Positions 6,956 to 13,808 of a stretch of DNA of 36,449 nucleotides are shown here, one piece after another. The notes under the pieces were generated by a model. That model searched no databases. It was not told the DNA's origin and saw nothing but the letters and a program-made list of their open reading frames with translations. A program made the position numbers and the translations under genes. Each line of letters starts with the position of its first letter. Positions within the stretch are counted from its first letter, which is position 1. Source of the stretch: CAZEDU01 sp964511185 (GTDB lineage Bacteria > Myxococcota > Myxococcia > Myxococcales > Myxococcaceae); the NCBI GenBank assembly GCA_964511185.1, contig CAZEDU010000046.1, positions 1 to 36,449 on the forward strand, written 5' to 3'.

Positions 6956-9034
6956 TCACTCGAGCGGCGGCGCTTGATCGATCTGCCGCGGGATCTCGTG
7001 GCGCGGCTCGGTCTGCTCGAGCTCCTCGGTCATCGCCTCCATCTCGGCGCCCAAGGCCTCCAGCTCGTCCTTCGAGAAGCTCTGCCGCACCTTCGGGAAG
7101 AGCACCTTCTCCTCTTCCTCGACGTGGTGCTCGATCTGCTCCTGGAGCACCTTCATCTTCGCGTCGAACTGCGCGTCCGACGGCTCGAGCTCGAGCAGAT
7201 CAGCGATGGTGCGCTTGGCGGCCAGGTGCTCCTCGACCGCCTCCTGGAGCAGCTCCTTCATCTCGCCGACGTAGACCGCCGGGTAGAAGAGCTTCTCTTC
7301 GACGGATGCGTGCGCCGAGAAGTTGTCGGCGATCTCGATGAACAGCTCGCGCTTCTCGGCCACGTCGTCTGACTGCTCGTACTGCTCCAGCGCGTCCATC
7401 ACCTCTTCGTGCTGCTCCTTGAGAAGCTGGATGGCGTCCACGTTGCGCTCCTTGGTTGAGAGAGGTTTTGGCTGAAGGTCGGCACGCCTTCCCCAAAGGG
7501 CCAATCGCGGCCGCTGGGCCGGCTGCTCGGCCACGGACGCGAGCGGCGCGCGCGGCGGACCGGTGAGCACGCCGCCCAACGGGTCGAAGCGGCCGCCGTG
7601 GCACGGGCAGTCCCAGCTCTGCTCCGCCGAGTTCCACCGCACGTGACAGCCCATGTGCGTGCAGACCGCGGAGCGCAGGTGCAGCCCGCCGCCCTCGTCG
7701 CGGTAGGCCGCCAGGCGCCGGCCGTGCGCTCGCACGATGCGCCCTTCCCCGGCGCGCACCGCGGCCACGTCCTTCACCTCTCCCGGCCGCAGGCGATCGG
7801 CCACCAGGTGCGCGGGGTAGTCGAGGTTCTCCGCCACCAGCTGCTTGAGCGCCGCGAGCGGCTTCCGGCGCCGCGGGCTGTACAGCGCCTCGAAGGGGCT
7901 CGTGCCGCCGAGCAGGTGATCCGACAAGATCATCGCCGCCAGCGTCCCGAACGTCATCCCGTTCCCCGAGTAACCGGTCGCCACGTACACGTGCGAGCAG
8001 CCGGGGTTCTTCCCAATGAAGGGCAGGCCGTCGACGGGCTCCACCACCTGGCCAGACCACACCGCCTCCACCTGCTCGATGCCGAGGAAGTCGCGCGCGT
8101 ACGCGACCAGCTTCGCGCGCGCGTGCGCCGCCTCTCCCTGGCCGGTCTTGTGGTCCTCTCCGCCGACCACCACGTACGTCCCGCCCGGCGCCGACTGGGT
8201 GCGGATGTAATGGTACGGCTCGGCCGTGTCCCAGTAGAGGCCGGGGGGCGGCACCACCTCGGGCCGGCCCGCCAGCGCGTAGGTTCGATACGCCGCCTGG
8301 CGCGTGTGCAGGAAGAAGCGGTTGTTGACCGGCACCATCGCCGCCACCAGCACCTCGCGGGCGCGCACCGTGTGCCCCCCTTCCACCTCCACCCGGCAGG
8401 GCCTGCCGTCGTGCACGGCGCGCACGCGCGTGTGCTCGAAGATCAAGCCGCCCCACGTCGCCACCCGCTCGCGCAGGCCCGCCAAGTACTTGACCGGGTG
8501 GAGCTGCGCCTGCGCCTCCACCCTCAGCGCGAGCTGCACCGCGAAGGGCAGCGGCACCTGCCGGGTCGCCTCGATCGCCAGCCCCGCGTGCCGGGCGCTG
8601 ACGAGCTCGCGCTTGAGCTCGGCCGCCCCTTCCGCGTTCTCCGCGTACAGGTAGCCGGGCACCCACGCGAAGTCGCACGCCAGCCCTTCCTGCTCCACGA
8701 ACGTGGCGATGCGCGCGATGGCGGTGCGCTTGCTCAGCGCCACCTGCCGCGCCGCCTCGCGGCCGAAGCTCGACTCCAGCGCGTGGTAGCGGACGTCGAG
8801 CACCTCGGTCAGGTGCGCGGTGGTCAGCCCCGTCTCCCCCGCGCCCACCTCCAGCGCCTCGAGCAGCGCGACCGACTTGCCTTGCTTGACGAGCAGCGCC
8901 GCCGCGGTCACCCCGGTGATGCCGCCGCCGATCACCGCGACGTCCACCTCGAGGTCCTGCCCAAGCGGCGCGAACGACGGCGCGCGCGCGGCGGACCGCC
9001 ACAGCGACCCTCGTGCACCAGCTCCTTCACCCAT
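6956..9034 (-). CDS. FAD-dependent oxidoreductase - Rieske [2Fe-2S] - hemerythrin fusion frame
   Basis: One uninterrupted frame of 692 residues. Residues 30-60 hold an FAD/NAD Rossmann motif (GGGITG at 36-41), followed by a DAO-type oxidoreductase domain ending with VATGYSGNGMTFG. A Rieske domain lies near 454-490, with CTHMGC (Cys458, His460, Cys463) and CPCH (Cys476, Cys478, His479). This gives both the cluster ligands and the disulfide pair. From about 532 comes a hemerythrin HHE domain with paired His/Glu ligands (QH, AHASVEE, EEH, HHVEEEE) for a di-iron site. The ~45 residues joining Rieske and hemerythrin look like translated spacer. An internal GTG at 7441 with a strong SD could also make hemerythrin alone. 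Start ATG at 9034 is chosen because the FAD motif follows directly; the upstream extension is non-protein-like. Likely a cytoplasmic electron-transfer enzyme, with substrate unknown. Confidence 0.85.
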   Translation of the reverse strand: MGEGAGARGSLWRSAARAPSFAPLGQDLEVDVAVIGGGITGVTAAALLVKQGKSVALLEALEVGAGETGLTTAHLTEVLDVRYHALESSFGREAARQVALSKRTAIARIATFVEQEGLACDFAWVPGYLYAENAEGAAELKRELVSARHAGLAIEATRQVPLPFAVQLALRVEAQAQLHPVKYLAGLRERVATWGGLIFEHTRVRAVHDGRPCRVEVEGGHTVRAREVLVAAMVPVNNRFFLHTRQAAYRTYALAGRPEVVPPPGLYWDTAEPYHYIRTQSAPGGTYVVVGGEDHKTGQGEAAHARAKLVAYARDFLGIEQVEAVWSGQVVEPVDGLPFIGKNPGCSHVYVATGYSGNGMTFGTLAAMILSDHLLGGTSPFEALYSPRRRKPLAALKQLVAENLDYPAHLVADRLRPGEVKDVAAVRAGEGRIVRAHGRRLAAYRDEGGGLHLRSAVCTHMGCHVRWNSAEQSWDCPCHGGRFDPLGGVLTGPPRAPLASVAEQPAQRPRLALWGRRADLQPKPLSTKERNVDAIQLLKEQHEEVMDALEQYEQSDDVAEKRELFIEIADNFSAHASVEEKLFYPAVYVGEMKELLQEAVEEHLAAKRTIADLLELEPSDAQFDAKMKVLQEQIEHHVEEEEKVLFPKVRQSFSKDELEALGAEMEAMTEELEQTEPRHEIPRQIDQAPPLE
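7439..7453 (-). promoter_or_regulatory. Internal ribosome binding site and GTG for a stand-alone hemerythrin
   Basis: On the minus strand, AAGGAG (7453-7448) is followed by six bases and GTG (7441-7439), in frame with the fusion. Initiation here would give a 161-residue protein containing exactly the hemerythrin domain (6956-7441). No stop codon separates it from the Rieske domain. It is therefore either a nested second product, or the true start of a separate gene whose upstream neighbour has lost its stop through mutation or sequence error. Confidence 0.55.
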
Positions 9035-9052
9035 GAGGCACAACCTATGGAC

Positions 9053-9069
9053 TGGCAGCCACGCTGCCC
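9053..9069 (+). promoter_or_regulatory. Possible sigma-54 promoter upstream of the gas vesicle genes
   Basis: TGGCAG, five bases, then CTGCC: GG at 9054-9055 and GC at 9066-9067 are separated by exactly 10 nt, as in -24/-12 promoters. Match to the flanking consensus is only partial. It would give a leader of roughly 105 nt before gvpJ. In such GC-rich sequence a chance match is quite possible. Confidence 0.2.
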
Positions 9070-9111
9070 GCTCGCCCGCCCGCCCGCTGCCTAAGCTGCG
9101 GGGTTGGGACT

Positions 9112-9125
9112 GTTCAGCGCTGAAC
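9112..9125. promoter_or_regulatory. Perfect 14-bp palindrome (candidate operator) upstream of gvpJ
   Basis: GTTCAGCGCTGAAC is identical to its reverse complement. It lies in the 149-nt divergent gap between the oxidoreductase start (9034) and gvpJ (9184), where a shared regulator could act on either gene. Size and symmetry suit a dimeric HTH repressor site. No further copy was noticed elsewhere in the window. Confidence 0.4.
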
Positions 9126-9183
9126 CGAATACGTCCGGTGCGTTGCGGCACACGCGTGATGCAGCTACGACGCGCCCACTTCG

Positions 9184-9528
9184 ATGCGCTACGACCTCCC
9201 CAACGGACAAAACCGCTCCACCGGCCTGGTCGACGTGCTCGATCGCGTCCTCGACAAGGGCCTGGTGATCGCGGGCGACATCCGCGTCTCGCTGGCGGAA
9301 GTCGAGCTGCTGACAATTCGAATCCGCCTGCTGGTCTGCTCGCTCGACAAGGCCCAGGAGATTGGCCTCGACTGGTGGAAGTACGACCAGTACCTGACGC
9401 ACGACAAGAGCGAAACGGCGATCGAAAACACGCGCCTGCGCGAACAGGTCAAGCTGCTCGAGCGTCGCCTCTCGGAGCTCGAGCCGAAGAAGATGGGCCG
9501 CCCGCCTCGGGTGCGTTCGCGGCGTTGA
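9184..9528 (+). CDS. gvpJ: GvpJ-type minor gas vesicle protein
   Basis: 114-residue member of the GvpA/GvpJ family. The core (about residues 12-66) has the family pattern LVDVLDRVLDKGLVIAGDI, then a strand-rich segment, then DKAQEIGLDWW. The AGDI and DWW signatures set GvpJ-type proteins apart from the major protein GvpA, which has DAWV at the first site. GvpJ is a minor component needed early in vesicle assembly. A heptad-like helix (LREQVKLLERRLSELE) follows the core, as in Bacillus GvpJ, and the protein ends in the basic tail KKMGRPPRVRSRR. GRPPR flanked by basic residues looks like an AT-hook, though this may be chance. It is the first gene of the cluster, 23 nt ahead of gvpA. The ATG at 9184 has no strong ribosome site. 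Confidence 0.88.
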   Translation: MRYDLPNGQNRSTGLVDVLDRVLDKGLVIAGDIRVSLAEVELLTIRIRLLVCSLDKAQEIGLDWWKYDQYLTHDKSETAIENTRLREQVKLLERRLSELEPKKMGRPPRVRSRR

Positions 9529-9551
9529 ACTTGATTCGGTGAGGAGACGAC

Positions 9552-9863
9552 ATGCCAGTTGAGAGAGCCCCGGGTGGAACCAGTCTCATCGACGTGCTCG
9601 ATCGCGTGCTCGACAAGGGCATCGTCATCGACGCGTGGGTGCGCGTGTCGCTGGTCGGCATCGACCTGATCACCGTCGAGGCGCGCATCGTCGTCGCCTC
9701 GATCGACACCTACCTCAAGTACTCGGAGGCGGTCGGCCAGGTGGCGCCGGCCTCGCGCCCGACGATCGAGCCGGCCGCGTCGGAGGCGCTCGCCGCCGAG
9801 AACGCCGCGCTGCGCGCCGAGCTGGCACAGGGCAAGCGCCGACGGGCGAAAGCCACGGTCTAG
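9552..9863 (+). CDS. gvpA: Gas vesicle major structural protein GvpA
   Basis: 103 residues. Residues 9-60 match GvpA almost throughout: SLIDVLDRVLDKGIVIDAWV, the beta segment, ITVEARIVVASIDTYLKYSEAVG. GvpA polymerises as an amphipathic helix-beta-beta-helix monomer to form the gas-permeable vesicle wall. Family members are usually about 70-90 residues long. Here ~40 further residues follow, with a Pro-rich linker, a short heptad segment (ALAAENAALRAELAQ) and a basic tip (GKRRRAKATV). The extension would have to sit on an exposed face of the wall. GAGGAG-like purines (gtgaggag) precede the ATG. It is the only canonical GvpA in the cluster, directly downstream of gvpJ and 6 nt before the kinase gene. 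Confidence 0.92.
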   Translation: MPVERAPGGTSLIDVLDRVLDKGIVIDAWVRVSLVGIDLITVEARIVVASIDTYLKYSEAVGQVAPASRPTIEPAASEALAAENAALRAELAQGKRRRAKATV

Positions 9864-9869
9864 CCACCC

Positions 9870-12011
9870 ATGCGCGCCGCCGCCCGAGTACCGGCGCGAG
9901 CCAGATCCATCTCCCCCGGCTCCGCCGACAGCAAGCTCCACCTGCTCGAGTCGCTCCTCTCCAGCGAGGACGTGACCAGCACGGCGCGCCTCGCCGTCGA
10001 CTGGCTGGGCGAGCACGCCGGGGTCCGCCAGGCGATCTGCGCGCTGGTCTCGGAGGACGCCGCGCGGCTCAACGGCGTGTGCGGCCTGGGGCTGAGCTCG
10101 GCGGTGGTCAGCGACTTCACCATTGACCTCGAGGAGCGCTCCCACCCGCTCGTCAAGGTGCTCTCCGGCGCCGCCCCCGAGCTGTTCCCCAGGAACGCGC
10201 GGCAGCCCAGCACGCCGATGCACGGGCCGCTGCTCGCGGTGTCCCTGCACTCGCGCGACCCGAAGCTCGAGTTTCGGGCCGGGCTCTTGCTCGTCGCCGG
10301 CCAAGCGGCGGTCGACAACCCGCAGGACATCCTCTGGGCGGCCGAGGTGCTCGGCGAGAAGCTGGTGCACCAGCGCGCCAGCCAGCTGGTGGCCGAGCGC
10401 CGCTTCGCGCGCGAGCGCGGGCTGCTCACCAACATCATCAACGCGGTGACCGACCCGATTCTGCTCACCGACCCCGAAGGGCGGCTGCTCGTCGCCAACG
10501 CGCGCGCCGAGAAGCTCCTGCTCGCCAAGGACGACGAGAGCGAGGGCCGCCGCCGCGCCATCGCGCTCAACAACATGCTCTTCTCCGCCGCGCTCTCGAG
10601 CAAGGCGGTGGGGCACAACGAGCCCTCGCGCAACGAGCTGCTCCTGGTCGATCCGACCGAAGGCTCCGACCTGCTCTTCGAGCTGCTCTCCAGCCCGGTG
10701 CGCGAGGCCGACGGCGAGACCGGCATCGTGTCGGTGCTGCGCAACGTCACCGACCTTGGCCGCGCGACGCAGGAGATCGGCGAGAACGTCCGCAAGCTGC
10801 GCATGGCGCAGGCCGAGGTGCGGTCGGAGCGCCACCGGCTGGACCTCATCCTCGACTCGGTGGCCGACCCGATCGTGGTGACCGACGCGGTGGGCGACAT
10901 CGTTTTGATGAACCCGCCGGGCGAGCGGCTCTTCACCGTGCCGGTGACCGGCAGCGACGAGGAGCAGCGCCGGGTGCGCGCCAACGACGCCCACTTCTCG
11001 TCGTTCGTCTCGAACCTGCTCTTCATCGGCGACGAGCTCAAGTGGCGCGGGGAGATCAACCTGATCGACCCGATCACCGGCGAGCCGATGCCGGTCGAGG
11101 CGATCTCCGGGAAGATCCTCTCCGAGCGCGGCGAGCTCACCACCGTGGTGACCATCCTCCACGACCGGCGCGAGGCGATCGAGAAGGCCCGCCTCTACGA
11201 GCAGCTCAAGGCGGTCTCCGCCAAGCTCGAAGAGAAGGTGAGGGAGGCGACCGCCGAGCTCGCGCACCAGAACGAGCTCTTGCGCCGGCAGGCGGTCGCG
11301 CTCGAGCAGGCCTCGGCGGCGAAGAGCCAGTTCCTCGCCAACATGTCGCACGAGTTCCGCACGCCGCTCAACGCGATCCTGGGCTACACCTCGATGCTGC
11401 TCCAGTCGGTGCACGGCGCCCTGTCGACCCCGCAGCGCAAGAGCCTGACCCGCGTCGACTCGAACGCCCGCCACCTGCTCGAGGTGATCAACGAGATCCT
11501 CGACATCACGCGCATCGAGGCGGGGCGCATGCCGCTCAACGTGACGCGCTTCGAGACGTCGGACCTGATCAAGGAAGTGCTCTCCGAGCTCGAGCCGATC
11601 ATGGCCCGCTCGACCATCCGGGTGACCTGGAACGTCCTCGGCCGGGTGCCCGCGCTGCGCACCGACCGTCAGAAGGTCAAGCAGATCGTCGTCAACCTGC
11701 TCTCCAACGCGCTCAAGTTCACCCACGAGGGCTGGGTGAAGATCACCGCGCGCCACCACCGCAAGAGCGACACCATCATCATCGCGGTGCAGGACACCGG
11801 CATCGGCATCGGGCCGGAAGACCAAGAGCGCGTGTTCGAAGACTTCAAGCAGGTCGACAACTCGCCGACCCGCGCCTACGGCGGAACGGGCCTCGGCCTC
11901 TCCATCTGCCGCCGCCTCGCCAAGATGTTGAACGGCAAGGTGTCGCTGGAGAGCCAGCTCGGCCAGGGCTCCACCTTCACGCTCACCGTCCCTCGGGGAA
12001 TCAAGCGATGA
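9870..12011 (+). CDS. Soluble histidine kinase (GAF-PAS-PAS-HisKA-HATPase) inside the gvp cluster
   Basis: 713-residue cytoplasmic sensor kinase without transmembrane helices. A GAF-like domain occupies about residues 20-180. The first PAS domain starts near 190 (NIINAVTDPILLTDPEG) and the second near 325 (LILDSVADPIVVTDAVG). A coiled coil leads to the dimerisation domain, with phospho-acceptor His494 in FLANMSHEFRTPLNAILGY. The ATP-binding domain follows, with N-box NLLSNALKF, G1 DTGIGIGPED and G2 GGTGLGLSI. All catalytic motifs are present. The gene starts 6 nt after gvpA and overlaps the receiver gene by 4 nt (ATGA), so it is transcribed with the vesicle genes. GAF and PAS domains suggest an internal signal such as a small ligand, redox state or oxygen (inference). 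The output target is unknown. Confidence 0.93.
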   Translation: MRAAARVPARARSISPGSADSKLHLLESLLSSEDVTSTARLAVDWLGEHAGVRQAICALVSEDAARLNGVCGLGLSSAVVSDFTIDLEERSHPLVKVLSGAAPELFPRNARQPSTPMHGPLLAVSLHSRDPKLEFRAGLLLVAGQAAVDNPQDILWAAEVLGEKLVHQRASQLVAERRFARERGLLTNIINAVTDPILLTDPEGRLLVANARAEKLLLAKDDESEGRRRAIALNNMLFSAALSSKAVGHNEPSRNELLLVDPTEGSDLLFELLSSPVREADGETGIVSVLRNVTDLGRATQEIGENVRKLRMAQAEVRSERHRLDLILDSVADPIVVTDAVGDIVLMNPPGERLFTVPVTGSDEEQRRVRANDAHFSSFVSNLLFIGDELKWRGEINLIDPITGEPMPVEAISGKILSERGELTTVVTILHDRREAIEKARLYEQLKAVSAKLEEKVREATAELAHQNELLRRQAVALEQASAAKSQFLANMSHEFRTPLNAILGYTSMLLQSVHGALSTPQRKSLTRVDSNARHLLEVINEILDITRIEAGRMPLNVTRFETSDLIKEVLSELEPIMARSTIRVTWNVLGRVPALRTDRQKVKQIVVNLLSNALKFTHEGWVKITARHHRKSDTIIIAVQDTGIGIGPEDQERVFEDFKQVDNSPTRAYGGTGLGLSICRRLAKMLNGKVSLESQLGQGSTFTLTVPRGIKR

Positions 12012-12475
12012 CCGTCGCCATGAAGAAGAAAACGTCCACCGACACCGCGCCGAAGAAGACCCACCCAGCGCCCCAGAGCGCGCTCGTGCTGGTGGTCGAC
12101 GACTACGCCGACGCGCGCGAGATGTACTCGGAGTACCTCGAGTTCTCGGGCTTCCGCGTCGCGCAGGCGCGCAACGGGGTGGAGGCGCTCGAGCAGGCCT
12201 TCGCGCTGCTGCCCGACCTCATCTTGATGGATCTCTCGCTGCCGACGATGGACGGCTGGGAGGCCACCCGGCGCCTGAAGGCCGATGCGCGCACCCAGGC
12301 CATCCCGGTCGTCGCGCTCACCGGGCACGCGCTGGCCGGCTTCTCCGACGGCGCGAAGAAGGCCGGCTGCGACGCGTTCATCACCAAACCCTGTCTTCCC
12401 GACGCGCTGGTCGCCGAGGTGCGCAAGATGCTCGACAGCGTGAAGAGAGCCTCCAAGAACAAGAGCCGGAGCTAG
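12008..12475 (+). CDS. Single-domain response regulator with basic tails (gvp cluster)
   Basis: 155-residue receiver protein with no output domain. Acidic pocket residues occur in VVDDY, the phospho-acceptor is Asp75 (LILMDLSLP), the conserved Thr is in VVALTGH, and the Lys is in FITKPC. The first ~30 residues (KKKTSTDTAPKKTHPAP) and the last ~12 (KRASKNKSRS) are strongly basic. It is translationally coupled to the preceding kinase (ATGA overlap at 12008), and the GvpF/L gene begins 3 nt after its stop. Without a DNA-binding domain it probably acts by protein contact, like CheY-type regulators. Vesicle proteins or the ATPase are possible partners from position alone. The ATG at 12020 is an alternative start. 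Confidence 0.9.
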   Translation: MTVAMKKKTSTDTAPKKTHPAPQSALVLVVDDYADAREMYSEYLEFSGFRVAQARNGVEALEQAFALLPDLILMDLSLPTMDGWEATRRLKADARTQAIPVVALTGHALAGFSDGAKKAGCDAFITKPCLPDALVAEVRKMLDSVKRASKNKSRS

Positions 12476-12478
12476 GCC

Positions 12479-13489
12479 ATGGCCAAACCACAAGCCAAGA
12501 AACGTTCGAAGACCAAGGCGGCCCCTCGGGGGGCGAAGGCCACCCGCAAGAAGGCGCCCGCCAAGAAGGCCGCCCCTCCGCGCAAGCCGCCCCAGCTGAC
12601 CGCCATGCCTGGAGGGCGTGCGGGCCGCGGCTCCCTGGACCGCATGCCGCCCAGCGCCGCCACCGCGGAGGCCTTCGACGAGCTCTTGCCCCCGTTCGTC
12701 GAGCGCCAGAGCGCCGCGGGCGACGAGGCCAGCGCCAGCCGCGGCAAGTACGTCTACTGCATCATCCGCTCGAGCCAGGTGCTCAAGTTCGGCGCCATCG
12801 GCATCGGCGAGGGCCCCTCCGAGATCACCACGGTGAGCTACCGCGACCTGGCGGCCGTCGTCTCCGACACGCCGATGGTGGTGCTCGATCCCACGCGCGA
12901 GAACGTGCTGGCGCACCAGCGGGTCAACGAGCGCGTGATGCGCGACCACACCGTGCTCCCCATGTCCTTCGGCACCGTGTTCAAGACGCGCGAGGACATC
13001 ATCGAGCTGTTGCGCAGCGCCTACGACGCGTTCGGGGACGTGCTGAACAAGATGCAGAACAAGTTCGAGTTCGGCCTCAAGGTGCTGTGGGACAGAGATC
13101 AGCTGATCAAGGAGATCGAAGCGGAGGACGAAGGCGTCCGCCGGCTGAAGAACGAGATCTCCAACCAGAAGGGCTCGACGTACTTCGCGCGCATGCAGTA
13201 CGGCCGCATGGTCGACGCCGCGCTGCAGGCCAAGTCCGAGCGCTACGTGAACGAGATCTTCACCGCGCTGCGCGACGTGTCGGTCGCCTCGCGCAGCAAC
13301 AAGCCGATCGGCGACAAGATGATCATGAACGCCGCGTTCCTGGTCTCGCGCGACCGCGAGGCCGACTTCGACGCGCGGGTGAAGGAGATCGGCAGCCGCC
13401 ACCCCGAGCTGACCTTCAAGTACACCGGGCCGTGGCCGCCGTATAACTTCGTCAACATCCGGCTGAAGCTGGAGCGGGCGGCGAAGTAA
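12479..13489 (+). CDS. gvpL: GvpF/GvpL family gas vesicle protein, paralog 1 (basic N-terminal extension)
   Basis: 336 residues. The GvpF/L core runs from about residue 90 (KYVYCIIRSSQ) to the end. It has LAHQRVNERVMRDHTVLPMSFGTVF, the KFEFGLKVLWD strand and the diagnostic C-terminal YTGPWPPYNFV. GvpF/L proteins are accessory factors that contact GvpA during nucleation. The first ~40 residues are almost entirely Lys, Arg, Ala and Pro (KKAPAKKAAPPRKPP), like histone-H1 or AlgP tails, and are not part of the family. Family members are commonly 210-290 residues, so the excess length is this tail plus a linker. The start 3 nt after the receiver gene indicates one transcript. F versus L identity cannot be settled by eye; L is chosen for its length. 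Confidence 0.9.
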   Translation: MAKPQAKKRSKTKAAPRGAKATRKKAPAKKAAPPRKPPQLTAMPGGRAGRGSLDRMPPSAATAEAFDELLPPFVERQSAAGDEASASRGKYVYCIIRSSQVLKFGAIGIGEGPSEITTVSYRDLAAVVSDTPMVVLDPTRENVLAHQRVNERVMRDHTVLPMSFGTVFKTREDIIELLRSAYDAFGDVLNKMQNKFEFGLKVLWDRDQLIKEIEAEDEGVRRLKNEISNQKGSTYFARMQYGRMVDAALQAKSERYVNEIFTALRDVSVASRSNKPIGDKMIMNAAFLVSRDREADFDARVKEIGSRHPELTFKYTGPWPPYNFVNIRLKLERAAK

Positions 13490-13505
13490 GCCCAAAGCCA
13501 ACCAC

Positions 13506-13805
13506 GTGATCATCCTCGACCGGCTCCTGGTGGGCAGCATCAAGTTCGTGCTCGGCAAGGTCGCCGCCGCCGTCGACCAGGAGCTCAACGACGACACCGC
13601 GCTGCGCGAGCAGCTGCTCGCCGCCCAGATGCAGGTGGAGCTCGGCGAGCTGACGCAGGCGCAGTTCGACGCGCTCGAGGCCGACATCCTGGCGCGGCTG
13701 CGCGAGATTCAGGAGCGCCGCGGCGCCGGGCCCCTCTCTCCGCTCGAGTACAAGATCACCGGCGCCGAAGCGCAGATCACCTTCGACCCCGACGACCGAG
13801 GCTAG
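13506..13805 (+). CDS. gvpG: Gas vesicle protein GvpG
   Basis: 99-residue protein with the GvpG pattern. A short amphipathic N-terminus (MIILDRLLVGSIKFVLGKV) is followed by an acidic helical hairpin containing LREQLLAAQMQVELGELTQ and QFDALEADILARLREI. GvpG is a small accessory protein required for vesicle formation and is usually encoded between gvpF and gvpL-type genes, as here. The C-terminal ~25 residues (SPLEYKITGAEAQITFDPDD) form an acidic extension past the usual end. The start is GTG at 13506, 16 nt after the upstream gvpF/L stop, and the ATPase gene follows after 3 nt. Confidence 0.85.
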   Translation: MIILDRLLVGSIKFVLGKVAAAVDQELNDDTALREQLLAAQMQVELGELTQAQFDALEADILARLREIQERRGAGPLSPLEYKITGAEAQITFDPDDRG

Positions 13806-13808
13806 CGC

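Noticed and set aside
7441..7600. Frameshift between Rieske and hemerythrin domains
   Set aside because: All three minus-strand frames were inspected at the junction and none gives a nearby stop or a better Rieske ending, so a single-base shift does not explain the fusion.
9130..9160. Second sigma-54-like match (GGCAC...TGC) near 9145
   Set aside because: Spacing between GG and GC is 12, not 10.
9189..11825. 878-codon open frame on the minus strand opposite gvpJ, gvpA and the kinase
   Set aside because: Low-complexity composition and no motifs; the plus strand encodes clear GvpJ, GvpA and histidine kinase.
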